From assembly GCA_028696715.1 (NCBI GenBank), contig JAQVGO010000002.1, positions 1 through 64,000 on the forward strand: 64,000 nt of DNA. Direction: 5' to 3'. The translations under genes and the position numbers were made by a program. The DNA comes from Bacteroidales bacterium. Its GTDB lineage: Bacteria > Bacteroidota > Bacteroidia > Bacteroidales > F082. How positions within the stretch are numbered: the stretch's first letter is position 1; each line of letters starts with the position of its first letter. Below the pieces are notes generated by a model, which had not been told where the DNA came from, made no database searches, and worked only from the letters and a program-made list of their open reading frames with translations. Positions 44,904 to 53,419 of the stretch are shown here, one piece after another.

Positions 44904-45776
44904 TTAATTAATAATTTCAATAAGCTCAACTTCAAAAACCAAAGGACTAAATGCAGGAATCCTACCCATTTCACGCTCTCCATAGGCCAAATCCTGGGGG
45001 ATGACCAACATCGCCTTGCCACCTTCACGCATCAAAGCAATGCCTTCGTCCCAGCCTTTAATCACCCTGCCGGAACCCAGCTCGAATTCAAATGGTTCAC
45101 CCTTACTGTATGAATCATCAAATGGTAAGCCATTGGTTAAACGTCCGGCATAGTGCACCTTTACTTTTTGTCCTATTTTTGGTTTATCACCTTTACCACG
45201 CTCGGTTTCAATGTAATACAGTCCTGATTCAGTGGGAGAAACCTCAATATTTTCCTGTTCAATAAAGGCTTCCAACAATTTCTGCGACTCCTCGATCTGC
45301 GCTATTCTCTTTTGATGTTGTTCAGCTTCATACTCAACTGGCGACATAAAATCAATCAGGCGGATATCAAAACGCATTTCTGCATCGGCTTTCACAAATT
45401 CAGGCAGTTCTCTTACCCTGAATATTTCCAGAAAAACACGATCGGCCGGGCATAAAAAACTGGCAGAATCTCCCCGATGCATATGGGCAATTCCCTCATA
45501 GAAATCTCCTGGAAACACAGGTCTCATCAATGGAAAACGCATTTCACGCGATAACTTTTCACTGTCGAAAATTATTGAATCATTCACTGCATATTTCATC
45601 TCCACCTGCACAATATCATTCTCTGCCGGCTGATCCTCAGTTTTATTTTCCTCATAAAAACGATACTTCAAACCACTCTCAGTAGTTTTGAATGGTTGCT
45701 CTTTATTTGTATCACATGAAGTAAAAAATAAAATTACTCCAAACAGCAAAACTGAAAACAAAGGTAAACTTTTCAT
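44904..45776 (-). CDS. FKBP-type peptidyl-prolyl isomerase lipoprotein, two FKBP units
   Basis: 290 aa lipoprotein with lipobox TSC after a strong signal helix. The first FKBP unit (about 30-150) is degenerate and resembles the first unit of the next gene. The second (about 180-290) is canonical: VKVHYAGRLTNGLPFDDS, GRVIKGWDEGIALMREGGKAMLVIP and AYGEREMGRIPAFSPLVFEVEL. The ATG at 45774-45776 starts the signal peptide; the longer frame to 45974 runs into the upstream FKBP gene. It is 10 bp downstream of the single-unit gene. Confidence 0.87.
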   Translation of the reverse strand: MKSLPLFSVLLFGVILFFTSCDTNKEQPFKTTESGLKYRFYEENKTEDQPAENDIVQVEMKYAVNDSIIFDSEKLSREMRFPLMRPVFPGDFYEGIAHMHRGDSASFLCPADRVFLEIFRVRELPEFVKADAEMRFDIRLIDFMSPVEYEAEQHQKRIAQIEESQKLLEAFIEQENIEVSPTESGLYYIETERGKGDKPKIGQKVKVHYAGRLTNGLPFDDSYSKGEPFEFELGSGRVIKGWDEGIALMREGGKAMLVIPQDLAYGEREMGRIPAFSPLVFEVELIEIIN

Positions 45777-45786
45777 TTTTAAGGTT

Positions 45787-46320
45787 TTAATCAAGTATTT
45801 CAATTTCGTAAACCAAACTGGTTTTTGGTGGGATTTTATCCTCATCACCAAGCAGGCCAAAAGCAAGATGCGAAGGTAAGATAATTGTAGCTTTATCTCC
45901 TCGTCGTAAATATAATATGGCTTCTTCCAAACCTGATTCCACACCACCCTGCCCCACCACAAATGTCTTAACACCTTTATCTTCAGAGGTATAAACTACA
46001 TCACCAGTCAAAAATTTCACAACAAATTTTAGCTTTACCAACTCGCCTTTTTTAATGGGATGTCCATTACCTTCCTTGTGCACAATATAGCGTAAACCCG
46101 TTCCTGTTTCGGTCATCTTAAGTTTGTGACGCCTGACATAATCACTAATTTGCTCATTTTCTGTGCGAACAAGATAACGGTTAGCTTTTTCAAGAGATTT
46201 TGAAAGATCTTTATCTGATACTGATTTATTCGGCTCGCCCGACTGGTTTGTACATGAAGAAACGAGTCCAAAAAAGAAAATTGTGAGAAACAAAAAGAAA
46301 AAACAACCAACTCTTTTCAT
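45787..46320 (-). CDS. FKBP-type peptidyl-prolyl isomerase lipoprotein, GldI-like
   Basis: 177 aa lipoprotein (signal 1-22, lipobox SSC). One FKBP unit covers about 75-177: GLRYIVHKEGNGHPIKKGELVKLKF, GVESGLEEAILYLRRGDKATIILPSHLAFG. Length, lipid anchor and position directly after nrnA recall the GldI proteins linked to gliding and T9SS in flavobacteria, but this cannot be proven here. The lipid anchor and FKBP unit suggest folding assistance for exported proteins. It is the first of three FKBP genes. Confidence 0.82.
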   Translation of the reverse strand: MKRVGCFFFLFLTIFFFGLVSSCTNQSGEPNKSVSDKDLSKSLEKANRYLVRTENEQISDYVRRHKLKMTETGTGLRYIVHKEGNGHPIKKGELVKLKFVVKFLTGDVVYTSEDKGVKTFVVGQGGVESGLEEAILYLRRGDKATIILPSHLAFGLLGDEDKIPPKTSLVYEIEILD

Positions 46321-46326
46321 TTGTAA

Positions 46327-47346
46327 CTAACTGTTCAACTGATTTTTATAAAAAGGTAATACCTTTATCAAATAGTCAATGGCTTCTTTAAATGGCAATT
46401 TCAAATTTCCACCGGCTGCATTGGCATGTCCTCCCCCATTGAAATGACTTTTGGCCAGTTCATGCACCGAGAAATTACCTTTCGATCTAAAGGAAAATCT
46501 AATCTGATCTGATTTTTCTGTGATCAGTACCGACATCCTGATATTTTGCATCGACAAAGGATAATTTACAACACCCTCAGTATCACCTATTTGAAAGTTA
46601 AAGCGATTTAAATCTTCTCTGCTCAAGGTGATAATAGCTGTGCTAAACTCGTTAAATACCTGCATCCGATTGCTGATGGAATAACCCAATAATCTTAACC
46701 GGTTTTCACTAAAAGTGTCATAAATCTGCTGATGGACATGTACTGCATCCAGCCCGTACTGAATCAGCAGTGCAACAGCATTGAAAGTTTCTGAACGATT
46801 AATGGAATGACTAAATGAGCCTGTATCTGTCATAATTCCGGTAAAAAGTGCTTCAGCAATTTCTTGATTTTTAAAATATTGTTGATCAAAACCGGCAATT
46901 AACTCAAAAATCATCTCAGCGGTGCTTGAAACGGAAATATCAGAATAGATGAACTTAAAACTGTCAGTTTCCGGTTCGCGATGATGGTCGATTAAAACAA
47001 AAGGGGAACTTAGCTTTTGCAGGTCTTCCTGTAGCGTTCCGGAACGGGAAAACCCATTATAATCAAGACAAAAAACATAATCAGCTTCCTTCAATTTGGC
47101 TTTTACTTCTTTGGCCTGTTGATCGAAAATCAATATGTGTTCAGAGCCTTTGAGCCACGACAAAAACCCCGGAAATTTATTTGGCGATACGATCGTAACT
47201 TCTTGTTTATGAAGCCTAAAAAAGGCAGCCAGAGCCAAAGCCGAACCCACTGCATCTCCATCAGGGTTAGTATGTATCGTTAGTACCAGTTTATTACGTA
47301 TTGCAAGTATTTGCCTGATGGCTTCAAAAAAAGGAGTTTTGTTCAT
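46327..47346 (-). CDS. nrnA: DHH-family phosphoesterase (NrnA-like oligoribonuclease / pAp phosphatase)
   Basis: 339 aa. DHH domain with HTNPDGDAVGSALAL (about 24-38), CLDYN, and LIDHHREPE, plus the C-terminal DHHA1 domain with HFNGGGHANAAGG. NrnA removes nucleotides from short RNA oligomers and dephosphorylates 3'-phosphoadenosine 5'-phosphate. The gene lies 6 bp before the GldI-like FKBP gene on the minus strand and diverges from ndk. A minus-strand TAGTTTTG box is at 47368-47375, 21 bp before the start codon. Confidence 0.9.
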   Translation of the reverse strand: MNKTPFFEAIRQILAIRNKLVLTIHTNPDGDAVGSALALAAFFRLHKQEVTIVSPNKFPGFLSWLKGSEHILIFDQQAKEVKAKLKEADYVFCLDYNGFSRSGTLQEDLQKLSSPFVLIDHHREPETDSFKFIYSDISVSSTAEMIFELIAGFDQQYFKNQEIAEALFTGIMTDTGSFSHSINRSETFNAVALLIQYGLDAVHVHQQIYDTFSENRLRLLGYSISNRMQVFNEFSTAIITLSREDLNRFNFQIGDTEGVVNYPLSMQNIRMSVLITEKSDQIRFSFRSKGNFSVHELAKSHFNGGGHANAAGGNLKLPFKEAIDYLIKVLPFYKNQLNS

Positions 47347-47367
47347 AAACTATCTGCTAAATAAATA

Positions 47368-47375
47368 CAAAACTA
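47368..47375 (-). promoter_or_regulatory. candidate -7 box for nrnA-FKBP operon
   Basis: The plus-strand CAAAACTA reads TAGTTTTG on the minus strand, matching TAnnTTTG. No clear -33 box at the expected distance. Confidence 0.4.
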
Positions 47376-47453
47376 CATAAATATGATGGATTGTTTAGTT
47401 AATTTAAGCAGTATAACTGCTAACACTTGGTATCAGGTTTGAAATTTGCGGGC

Positions 47454-47483
47454 TTTGAAATTTTATGAAAAAGACTAATTTTG
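47454..47483 (+). promoter_or_regulatory. ndk promoter
   Basis: Perfect Bacteroidota promoter: TTTG (47454-47457), 18 bp, TAATTTTG (47476-47483). Its place shows that the true ndk start is downstream, at 47507, not at 47465. Confidence 0.8.
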
Positions 47484-47506
47484 CCGCACACAAAAAAAAC
47501 AGATCA

Positions 47507-47926
47507 ATGAACGGAAATCTAACATTCACAATGGTTAAACCTGCCGCTGTTGCAGATGGTCACGCGGCTGCTATTTTAGCAAAAATTTCAGAAGGCGGTT
47601 TTAAGATTAAAGCCATGAAAATGACTCGCTTAAGTAAAGAACAAGCCGAAAAGTTTTATGCTATTCACAGCGAAAGACCATTCTTTTCGAGCCTTGTAAC
47701 TTCCATGACTTCAGGTCCGATTGTAGCAGCACTACTCGAAAATGAAAATGCTGTTGAAGCTTTCAGAAACTATATTGGAGCGACAAATCCGGCTGATGCT
47801 GCAGAAGGAACGATCCGAAAAATCTATGGTAAATCAATAGAAGCCAACGCAGTTCATGGCTCGGACAGCGATGAAAATGCTTTACTGGAATCTTCCTACT
47901 TTTTTAGTGAATTCGAACGATTTTAA
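47507..47926 (+). CDS. ndk: nucleoside-diphosphate kinase
   Basis: 139 aa. Ndk balances NDP and NTP pools through a phosphohistidine. The active His117 is in NAVHGSD, and the family segments [32 protein letters not shown] and the C-terminal [11 protein letters not shown] are present. The ATG at 47507 was chosen because the promoter lies inside the longer frame that begins at 47465. It diverges from nrnA, and its last bases overlap the convergent XRE gene by 4 bp. Confidence 0.97.
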   Translation: MNGNLTFTMVKPAAVADGHAAAILAKISEGGFKIKAMKMTRLSKEQAEKFYAIHSERPFFSSLVTSMTSGPIVAALLENENAVEAFRNYIGATNPADAAEGTIRKIYGKSIEANAVHGSDSDENALLESSYFFSEFERF

Positions 47927-48384
47927 CGTTTTTGTAAGGGATCAAGCTGTTCAAAAGTGTTATCCGAGTAAATCAAGATAATCCGAACAATTTCCTTTTG
48001 TAAATTATTTTCTAAATCCTCCTCAAGCTCCGGGGAGGATTTTTTATTTGTAGATAACTGATTACCAGTTGTTTTAAAATCGACATGTGCGGATACTTCT
48101 TCTTCGGTTTGCACCTTAGTCTGGCTTGAGTCGAAATCGAAAAGCGATTGGTCTTTATCAGAATGCGATGATGAAACAGTTACAGGGCCTTTACCTAAGA
48201 TAATCCAGTCAAGGCTATATTCAGGAAAAGTTTCTTTTAATTTCAAGACAAAGTCAAGGCTTGGCTTATTTCTTCCTGAAAGAAGATGTGAAATTCCGGA
48301 GCGTTGAACCTCTAGCTGATCTGCAAACTGAGCAGCGGTCAGATTTTTTGAACGCATGATATGTGCAATTCTGTCTTTGAGCAT
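47923..48384 (-). CDS. XRE-family helix-turn-helix transcriptional regulator
   Basis: 153 aa. Residues 1-65 form an XRE helix-turn-helix ([48 protein letters not shown]). The rest is polar and charged, with no enzymatic motif, ending in a short helix. The ATG at 48382-48384 is preferred to a TTG at 48411. The upstream region contains repeated TTAC-N4-GTAA palindromes overlapping a candidate minus-strand promoter, so this protein is a plausible autorepressor. Target identity is inference only. Confidence 0.85.
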   Translation of the reverse strand: MLKDRIAHIMRSKNLTAAQFADQLEVQRSGISHLLSGRNKPSLDFVLKLKETFPEYSLDWIILGKGPVTVSSSHSDKDQSLFDFDSSQTKVQTEEEVSAHVDFKTTGNQLSTNKKSSPELEEDLENNLQKEIVRIILIYSDNTFEQLDPLQKR

Positions 48385-48430
48385 ATCCAAAGTGTTTCGA
48401 ATATTAAACAATCGTTACCTCAACAAATCA

Positions 48431-48438
48431 CAAAATTA
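48431..48438 (-). promoter_or_regulatory. candidate -7 box for XRE regulator
   Basis: The plus-strand CAAAATTA reads TAATTTTG on the minus strand (matches TAnnTTTG), 47 bp before the start codon. The palindrome at 48436-48447 overlaps it. Confidence 0.5.
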
Positions 48439-48853
48439 CAACAATAATTTACATTGCTAACTATCTTAAATTTACATCTGTAAGTTTATGTGGGGTTACA
48501 TTTGTAACATTTCTTTATTCCCAAATTCAATTGAATGTATGCTTTAGTTATATCTTGTTAAAGTCTATAATTCAGTATAATAAAATATTCAAATCATTTT
48601 TCTATTTTTTTTACCAACTTATGATAAATCTTAATCTAAAAATATAAGTAAAATAGTATAATTAATTGATATGCAATTTAATATAATGATTTTGTAATTT
48701 TCTGATGTTTTTTTACTGTTGTAATAAATACTTTAGCATGAAGCTTACTTGTTAACTTTGTGACTGAATTAGTTTAAATAACTGAATATCAATTTATAAT
48801 ACTTAATAGTTATTGAATTGAGATTACATATGTCACTTTAATTACAAAAGTAA
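48436..48853. promoter_or_regulatory. operator array of TTAC-N4-GTAA palindromes
   Basis: Within the 571-bp gene-free AT-rich region 48385-48955 there are four perfect TTAC-N4-GTAA sites (48472-48483, 48496-48507, 48713-48724, 48842-48853). Three more have one mismatch (48436-48447, 48449-48460, 48824-48835). The 48449, 48472 and 48496 sites are spaced 23 and 24 bp apart. One group covers the XRE promoter and the other lies upstream of the histidine kinase promoter. No protein-coding feature is supported in this region. Confidence 0.6.
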
Positions 48854-48900
48854 CTTATGCCTAAATCTGGATACACTTCACCACATGAATGCCCCAAAAT

Positions 48901-48930
48901 TTTGTTCTGTTAAAAATTCCTGTATTTTTG
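48901..48930 (+). promoter_or_regulatory. promoter of TPR histidine kinase operon
   Basis: Perfect match: TTTG (48901-48904), 18 bp, TATTTTTG (48923-48930), 25 bp before the ATG at 48956. Confidence 0.75.
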
Positions 48931-48955
48931 ATCAGTCAACCTTTAACAAAATCCT

Positions 48956-50776
48956 ATGAAATGCATCAAGATAAGCTTCCTCCTATTTTCATTATCTGCA
49001 TCGCTTTTTCTTTTTGGCCAGTCTGAGAACTCAATAAATTTATTGGATATTTCGAACCCTGACAGCACACAGATTGCTGAGATGATCAATGAAACACATC
49101 GCATTTACAGAAATCAGCCAGAGCGGGCACTTAAACTCATCGAAAAATCACTTATTGCCGCTAAAGAGGCTAAGTACGAAATGCTTCAATCGAGGGCATT
49201 TAGTTTAAAAGGAGTTGTTCTGAAGAACAAAGGGCTTTTTGCAGAGGCCATTGAATCACACCTCAACTCACTCAGAATAAACGAAAAACTTGGTGCAAAA
49301 CAAGCCATGGCAACAAATTACAATGATATAGGTATCATATACAAAACCATGGAAGAATACGATCAGGCATTGGATAGTTATCTAAAATCCAATGCAATAT
49401 GTGAAGAAGTGAATATGGTTCGTGGCCGGATCATGACATTAAACAACATTGGAACAATCTATGAAGCTAAAAATGAATTTGATAATGCGGTACATTACTA
49501 CAATCTTGCCTACACCGATGCTTTAAAAGAAGGAATTGAAGATGCACAAGCAATCATTCTGAATAATCTGGGTGAAATCTATGCTGAGAATGGTAAAACA
49601 ACAATAGCACAAAATTATTTCAGGCAAACACTGGAACTGGATAAAAAAACCGGTGACGAAATTGGTTCTATATATTCCATGCTCAACCTGGCAGGTACCT
49701 TTATTGGAACTGGTACTTACGACAGTGCTGCCTTTTATTATCAATCGGCTGAATCCAAAGCAAATGATTTTGGGGCCAATCAGTTGCTGGCATTTATTTA
49801 TGGAGGAATGACAGAGTTATACAAGCAAAAGAAGGATTACAAAAAGGCCTTTGAAGCAAGCTTGAAGCTCCAGACGGTGAAAGACTCACTTTACAATGAA
49901 TCGCGCATACAACAGCTTTCGGATGCAGAAACCAGATACCAGGCCGAGAAAAAAGATCAGGAAATCGCATTGCTAAAGCAGGAGCAGCTCGTTAAAGAAC
50001 TGTCCATTCAACAACATCAGGCCGAGAGATTTGCCCTGGTGAGTTTAATCATCCTGGGAGCCATGATCATCTGGTATTTATACAAAAGAAATAAAACAAG
50101 ACAAAATGAGCTCTTTAACAAACGGTTACTTAAACAAAAAGAGTTGCATTTAAAAGCCATAGTCGAAACACAGGAATCTGAACGTAAGCGAATTGCAAAA
50201 GATTTGCACGATGGGATTGGGCAAACACTTTCCGGAATCAGGCTAGCCATGGAAAATATAAGCTATAAGCTGGAACAAAAAGATGATTCAGAAGGAGCAA
50301 AAGTAAAAGAACTTACCAATACCCTGGATCAGGCATGTCACGAAGTGAGAAGTATTTCACACCAGATGATGCCACGTGTTCTGCAGGAAGATGGACTGAT
50401 TCCGGCTATTGAGGATATGCTCGAAAAATCATTCCGACATGCTAACATTACGTGTCATTTTGAACATTTTGGCATATCGGAACGATTTGCTGAAAACCTC
50501 GAAATCAGCCTCTACCGAATTTCTCAGGAGCTGGTAAACAACATCATTAAACATTCAGGAGCATCAGAAGTGCAAGTGCAGTTGCTTCGTAATAAAAAAC
50601 AATTAGTTTTACTGGTTGAAGACAATGGCAAAGGCTTTCAATTCGAAAAATTAAAGGCAAAAGGCATAGGATTGATGAATATTACCTCTCGGGTCGAAAC
50701 AGTTCATGGTGAGTTTAATCTGGAACCGAGTCCGGTTAGCGGAACACTGGCAACAATCAGAGTTCCGTTAAACTAA
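48956..50776 (+). CDS. sensor histidine kinase with TPR repeats (HisKA_3/NarX type)
   Basis: 606 aa. Signal peptide (1-22), then about six TPR repeats (about 60-330; e.g. AMATNYNDIGIIYKTMEEYDQALDSY), a coiled coil, one membrane helix (about 360-378), HisKA_3 with RKRIAKDLHDGIGQTL (His near 417), and a HATPase domain with EDNGKGF and GIGLMNI. This is a typical Bacteroidota kinase sensing through periplasmic TPRs. It pairs with the LuxR-type regulator 25 bp downstream. Confidence 0.92.
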   Translation: MKCIKISFLLFSLSASLFLFGQSENSINLLDISNPDSTQIAEMINETHRIYRNQPERALKLIEKSLIAAKEAKYEMLQSRAFSLKGVVLKNKGLFAEAIESHLNSLRINEKLGAKQAMATNYNDIGIIYKTMEEYDQALDSYLKSNAICEEVNMVRGRIMTLNNIGTIYEAKNEFDNAVHYYNLAYTDALKEGIEDAQAIILNNLGEIYAENGKTTIAQNYFRQTLELDKKTGDEIGSIYSMLNLAGTFIGTGTYDSAAFYYQSAESKANDFGANQLLAFIYGGMTELYKQKKDYKKAFEASLKLQTVKDSLYNESRIQQLSDAETRYQAEKKDQEIALLKQEQLVKELSIQQHQAERFALVSLIILGAMIIWYLYKRNKTRQNELFNKRLLKQKELHLKAIVETQESERKRIAKDLHDGIGQTLSGIRLAMENISYKLEQKDDSEGAKVKELTNTLDQACHEVRSISHQMMPRVLQEDGLIPAIEDMLEKSFRHANITCHFEHFGISERFAENLEISLYRISQELVNNIIKHSGASEVQVQLLRNKKQLVLLVEDNGKGFQFEKLKAKGIGLMNITSRVETVHGEFNLEPSPVSGTLATIRVPLN

Positions 50777-50801
50777 TTATATTTGAGAAAATTTCAGTGA
50801 A

Positions 50802-51452
50802 ATGGAGAAAATAAAGGTAATTATTGCAGATGATCATCAGATGGTTGCAGAAGGAATCAAATCCTTGATCGAACTGGATGCCTCAATTGAAGTGCTTCAG
50901 ATTGCCGCCAATGGCCGTGAGTTGCTGCACCTACTTGAGTTTCGCAATCCCGATATTGTTTTGATGGATATAGATATGCCGGTTATGAATGGTTTGGAAG
51001 CTATGCAGCATATCCACAAGAAATATCCTGATTTAAAGGTAATTATCATCAGTATGCATGAAGAAAAAGGACTGGTAAAGAAAATGACTGATGCCGGAGC
51101 TAAAGGTTTTCTTTTTAAAAACTCTGAAAAAGATGAATTGACCTGGGCCATTAAAAAAGTACATCAAGGAGGCAGTTACTTCACCAGCAAACTAACGCTC
51201 GATCTGATCAATCATAATAAATCTTCCTTACAGCATGATTCACTCGACTCGAAAAAAGCTTTGTTGACCGAAAGAGAAATTGAAATTCTGAAGTTGATTG
51301 CTGATGGTCTTTCTAATAAAGAGATAGGTGACAAACTTTTTATTAGCCATCGCACTGTTGACACCCACCGAACAAACCTGATGAAAAAGCTCGAAGTCAA
51401 CAACATAGCCGGATTGATTCGGTATGCTATCAAGCAGGGATTTGTCCACTGA
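50802..51452 (+). CDS. LuxR/NarL-type response regulator
   Basis: 216 aa. Receiver (1-120) with Asp-Asp pair in IADDHQM, phospho-acceptor Asp in IVLMDIDMPVMNG, Ser in IISMHE and Lys in FLFKNSEKDEL. The C-terminal GerE helix-turn-helix (about 150-213) has LTEREIEILKLIADGLSNKEIG and ISHRTVDTHRTNLMKKL. It is the cognate regulator for the TPR kinase. Targets are unknown, but the operator array beyond the kinase promoter is one candidate. Confidence 0.92.
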   Translation: MEKIKVIIADDHQMVAEGIKSLIELDASIEVLQIAANGRELLHLLEFRNPDIVLMDIDMPVMNGLEAMQHIHKKYPDLKVIIISMHEEKGLVKKMTDAGAKGFLFKNSEKDELTWAIKKVHQGGSYFTSKLTLDLINHNKSSLQHDSLDSKKALLTEREIEILKLIADGLSNKEIGDKLFISHRTVDTHRTNLMKKLEVNNIAGLIRYAIKQGFVH

Positions 51453-51532
51453 CAAACTTTTCAGTTGTTTACCCTATTTAATATGGTGTAATTTACCTAG
51501 GACGAGAACCCCCAGCAGTTTTTACTTTTGTT

Positions 51533-51680
51533 CGTGCACAACTACACCATAACAACCTATTGTGTAGCAGTATAGGAACCAAAAATAAAAGTGCGCGATA
51601 AATAATAGCTCCAAAAACTTCCCAAATGTTCAGCTTGTTTGAAGGCTTTGAGGTTTTCAAGCTGTTCGGGAAGTTTTTTT
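51533..51680 (+). ncRNA. candidate structured small RNA
   Basis: Between two convergent genes. CGTGCAC (51533-51539) can pair with GTGCGCG (51591-51597), with one wobble, enclosing a 6-bp hairpin CTACAC (51542-51547) / GTGTAG (51562-51567). A TACTTTTG box precedes it at 51523-51530 and a strong hairpin with T7 ends it at 51680. No start or protein frame explains it. Confidence 0.35.
51614..51680. terminator. long hairpin terminator between convergent genes
   Basis: AACTTCCC (51616-51623) pairs with GGGAAGTT (51668-51675), and CAGCTTG with CAAGCTG inside. T7 follows on the plus strand and a shorter T-run on the minus. Confidence 0.6.
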
Positions 51681-51696
51681 ATAGCAGACTTCTTTG

Positions 51697-53361
51697 TTAG
51701 TTTTTGATCAGTTTAAATGATTGATAATCAGAATCAGAGCTAACAATCAATAAGTAAAAACCAGGATCAAGTTGCCTGAGAATTTGAGAGAAATCATCAA
51801 GATTGTTTCGGTTTATCACAGTAGCAACAATTTTACGACCCGACATATCCAATACTTTTGCCTGCAATACCGTATCCATCAATAATTTAACATTTATCGC
51901 ATTTGAAAATGGATTCGGGCTAATCTTGAGAAATTGAGTTCCTAAAGACAATTTTGAACTCATACTGGTCAAGACTGAATTAGCCGCTTCATAATCTGGA
52001 ATTCCGTAACCATAGTAGGCGTCAGGATTGAAAACATGATTACCGCTTTGCATGATGGCATCTTTGATTTCAAGATTGGTGAAGCCCGGATTGGCTTGCC
52101 ACAAACAGGCCGACATGCCAGCAATAACCGGAGACGAAAATGATGTTCCGTTACTTTGTCCGATTTCATTTGAACCAGATGCCACCGTAGTGCCCTGTCC
52201 CATAGCCATCACATCAGGTTTGATCCGGCCATCATAGGTTGGGCCAATCGAACTAAAGGAAGCACGTTCTCCATCGCCTTTGACGGCACCAATTGAAAAC
52301 ACATCAAATCCGTCTGCAGGAGCACCGATGTATGGATATGACCATGAAGAACCTTCATTTCCGGCACTATTCACCACCAGTATTCCTTTGCTGGCAGCCC
52401 TATCAGCACCTAAAGTGATTACATTTGTATTGCCATCCATATCTTCATAGGTATGATCCCATTGAGGCATATCGAAATCAATATATCCCAAGGAAGAATT
52501 AATCACGTCAACACCCACACTATCAGCAAATTCAGCTGCCGAAACCCAATTATATTCTTCTATAATGTTCTCGCTATAAACGTATTCTGACCGAAGCAAC
52601 CAGAACGAAGCTTTTGGAGCTGTGCCGATCATCTGGCCGGGAATGTTTGCACCTATCGTACTTAAAACGGCTGTTCCATGATAACTTTCAGAAAACACAT
52701 CTCCACCGGGATGAACAAAATCTTTGGTCCCCAGTATTTGATCATTCTGCCATAAGCTGTCGAATACCGGATGAACATTAGCCATGTCAAAACCTCCATC
52801 CAAAATTGCAATCACCATGCCTTGTCCGCGATAACCGTTCTCATGCAACGGAATCCCGTTGATCTGATTGATTTGAGTATAGGCCGACCCATAGTTAAAA
52901 ATACTTGAGTTTTTCAATTCAATATTCAAAGGCTCAACTGTAATATCATACTTTTCATTCTCAAAAAAAGATTTCTGCGTATTTCCAGCTTCAGCCGAAG
53001 CAATTTTGCGTGTTCCGGCCACATAAGGCAAAGCAGCAATCGCTTCAAGCACCTCAGTATCTGTAGTTTCGATACTTACACCATTGATCCATTTGGAAAC
53101 ATAAAGGAGATTGGCTCCGGTATTAGCCACACCACTAAGGTAATCAGGGTTAACAGGTAAATCAGATTCGTCATACTCAATTCCCTGGATTAACCTGCGT
53201 TGAATGGCGCGCTCAGTTAAAAATTCCTCTGGTGCATCCAGCGAATAAGGTGTGCCTTCCTTATCTGTAAACTGCACCCAGTACTTATCCGGAGCAATCT
53301 GCGCATTGATCGAAGGAACGAAAAAAATACTCAATAAAAAGAGTAAAGTAAAATGTTTCAT
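51697..53361 (-). CDS. secreted S8 (subtilisin-like) peptidase with T9SS sorting domain
   Basis: 554 aa. Signal peptide (1-20, ending INAQ), a propeptide-like region to about residue 170, then the subtilase triad: Asp in VIAILDGGFDM (about 188), His in YHGTAVLSTIGAN (about 228), Ser in NGTSFSSPVIAGM (about 408). The last 85 residues (FLKISPNPFSNAINVKLL... ending SFKLIKN) are a type A T9SS C-terminal domain, so it should be exported and surface attached or released. The minus-strand promoter lies at 53390-53419. Confidence 0.92.
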   Translation of the reverse strand: MKHFTLLFLLSIFFVPSINAQIAPDKYWVQFTDKEGTPYSLDAPEEFLTERAIQRRLIQGIEYDESDLPVNPDYLSGVANTGANLLYVSKWINGVSIETTDTEVLEAIAALPYVAGTRKIASAEAGNTQKSFFENEKYDITVEPLNIELKNSSIFNYGSAYTQINQINGIPLHENGYRGQGMVIAILDGGFDMANVHPVFDSLWQNDQILGTKDFVHPGGDVFSESYHGTAVLSTIGANIPGQMIGTAPKASFWLLRSEYVYSENIIEEYNWVSAAEFADSVGVDVINSSLGYIDFDMPQWDHTYEDMDGNTNVITLGADRAASKGILVVNSAGNEGSSWSYPYIGAPADGFDVFSIGAVKGDGERASFSSIGPTYDGRIKPDVMAMGQGTTVASGSNEIGQSNGTSFSSPVIAGMSACLWQANPGFTNLEIKDAIMQSGNHVFNPDAYYGYGIPDYEAANSVLTSMSSKLSLGTQFLKISPNPFSNAINVKLLMDTVLQAKVLDMSGRKIVATVINRNNLDDFSQILRQLDPGFYLLIVSSDSDYQSFKLIKN

Positions 53362-53389
53362 AAAAATTCTATGTTAAGTAAGTATTTTA

Positions 53390-53419
53390 CAAAAATAAGC
53401 CTTCTGTTCAATCCCCAAC
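53390..53419 (-). promoter_or_regulatory. promoter of S8 peptidase gene
   Basis: On the minus strand: GTTG (53416-53419), 18 bp, TATTTTTG (53390-53397). The -33 element overlaps the last codons of the upstream M1 peptidase gene. Confidence 0.55.

Noticed and set aside
47465..47506. Upstream start for ndk
   Set aside because: The ndk promoter lies inside this stretch; the conserved protein begins at 47507.
48541..48700. Possible replication-origin-like AT-rich stretch
   Set aside because: No DnaA boxes seen; regulator palindromes explain the region better.
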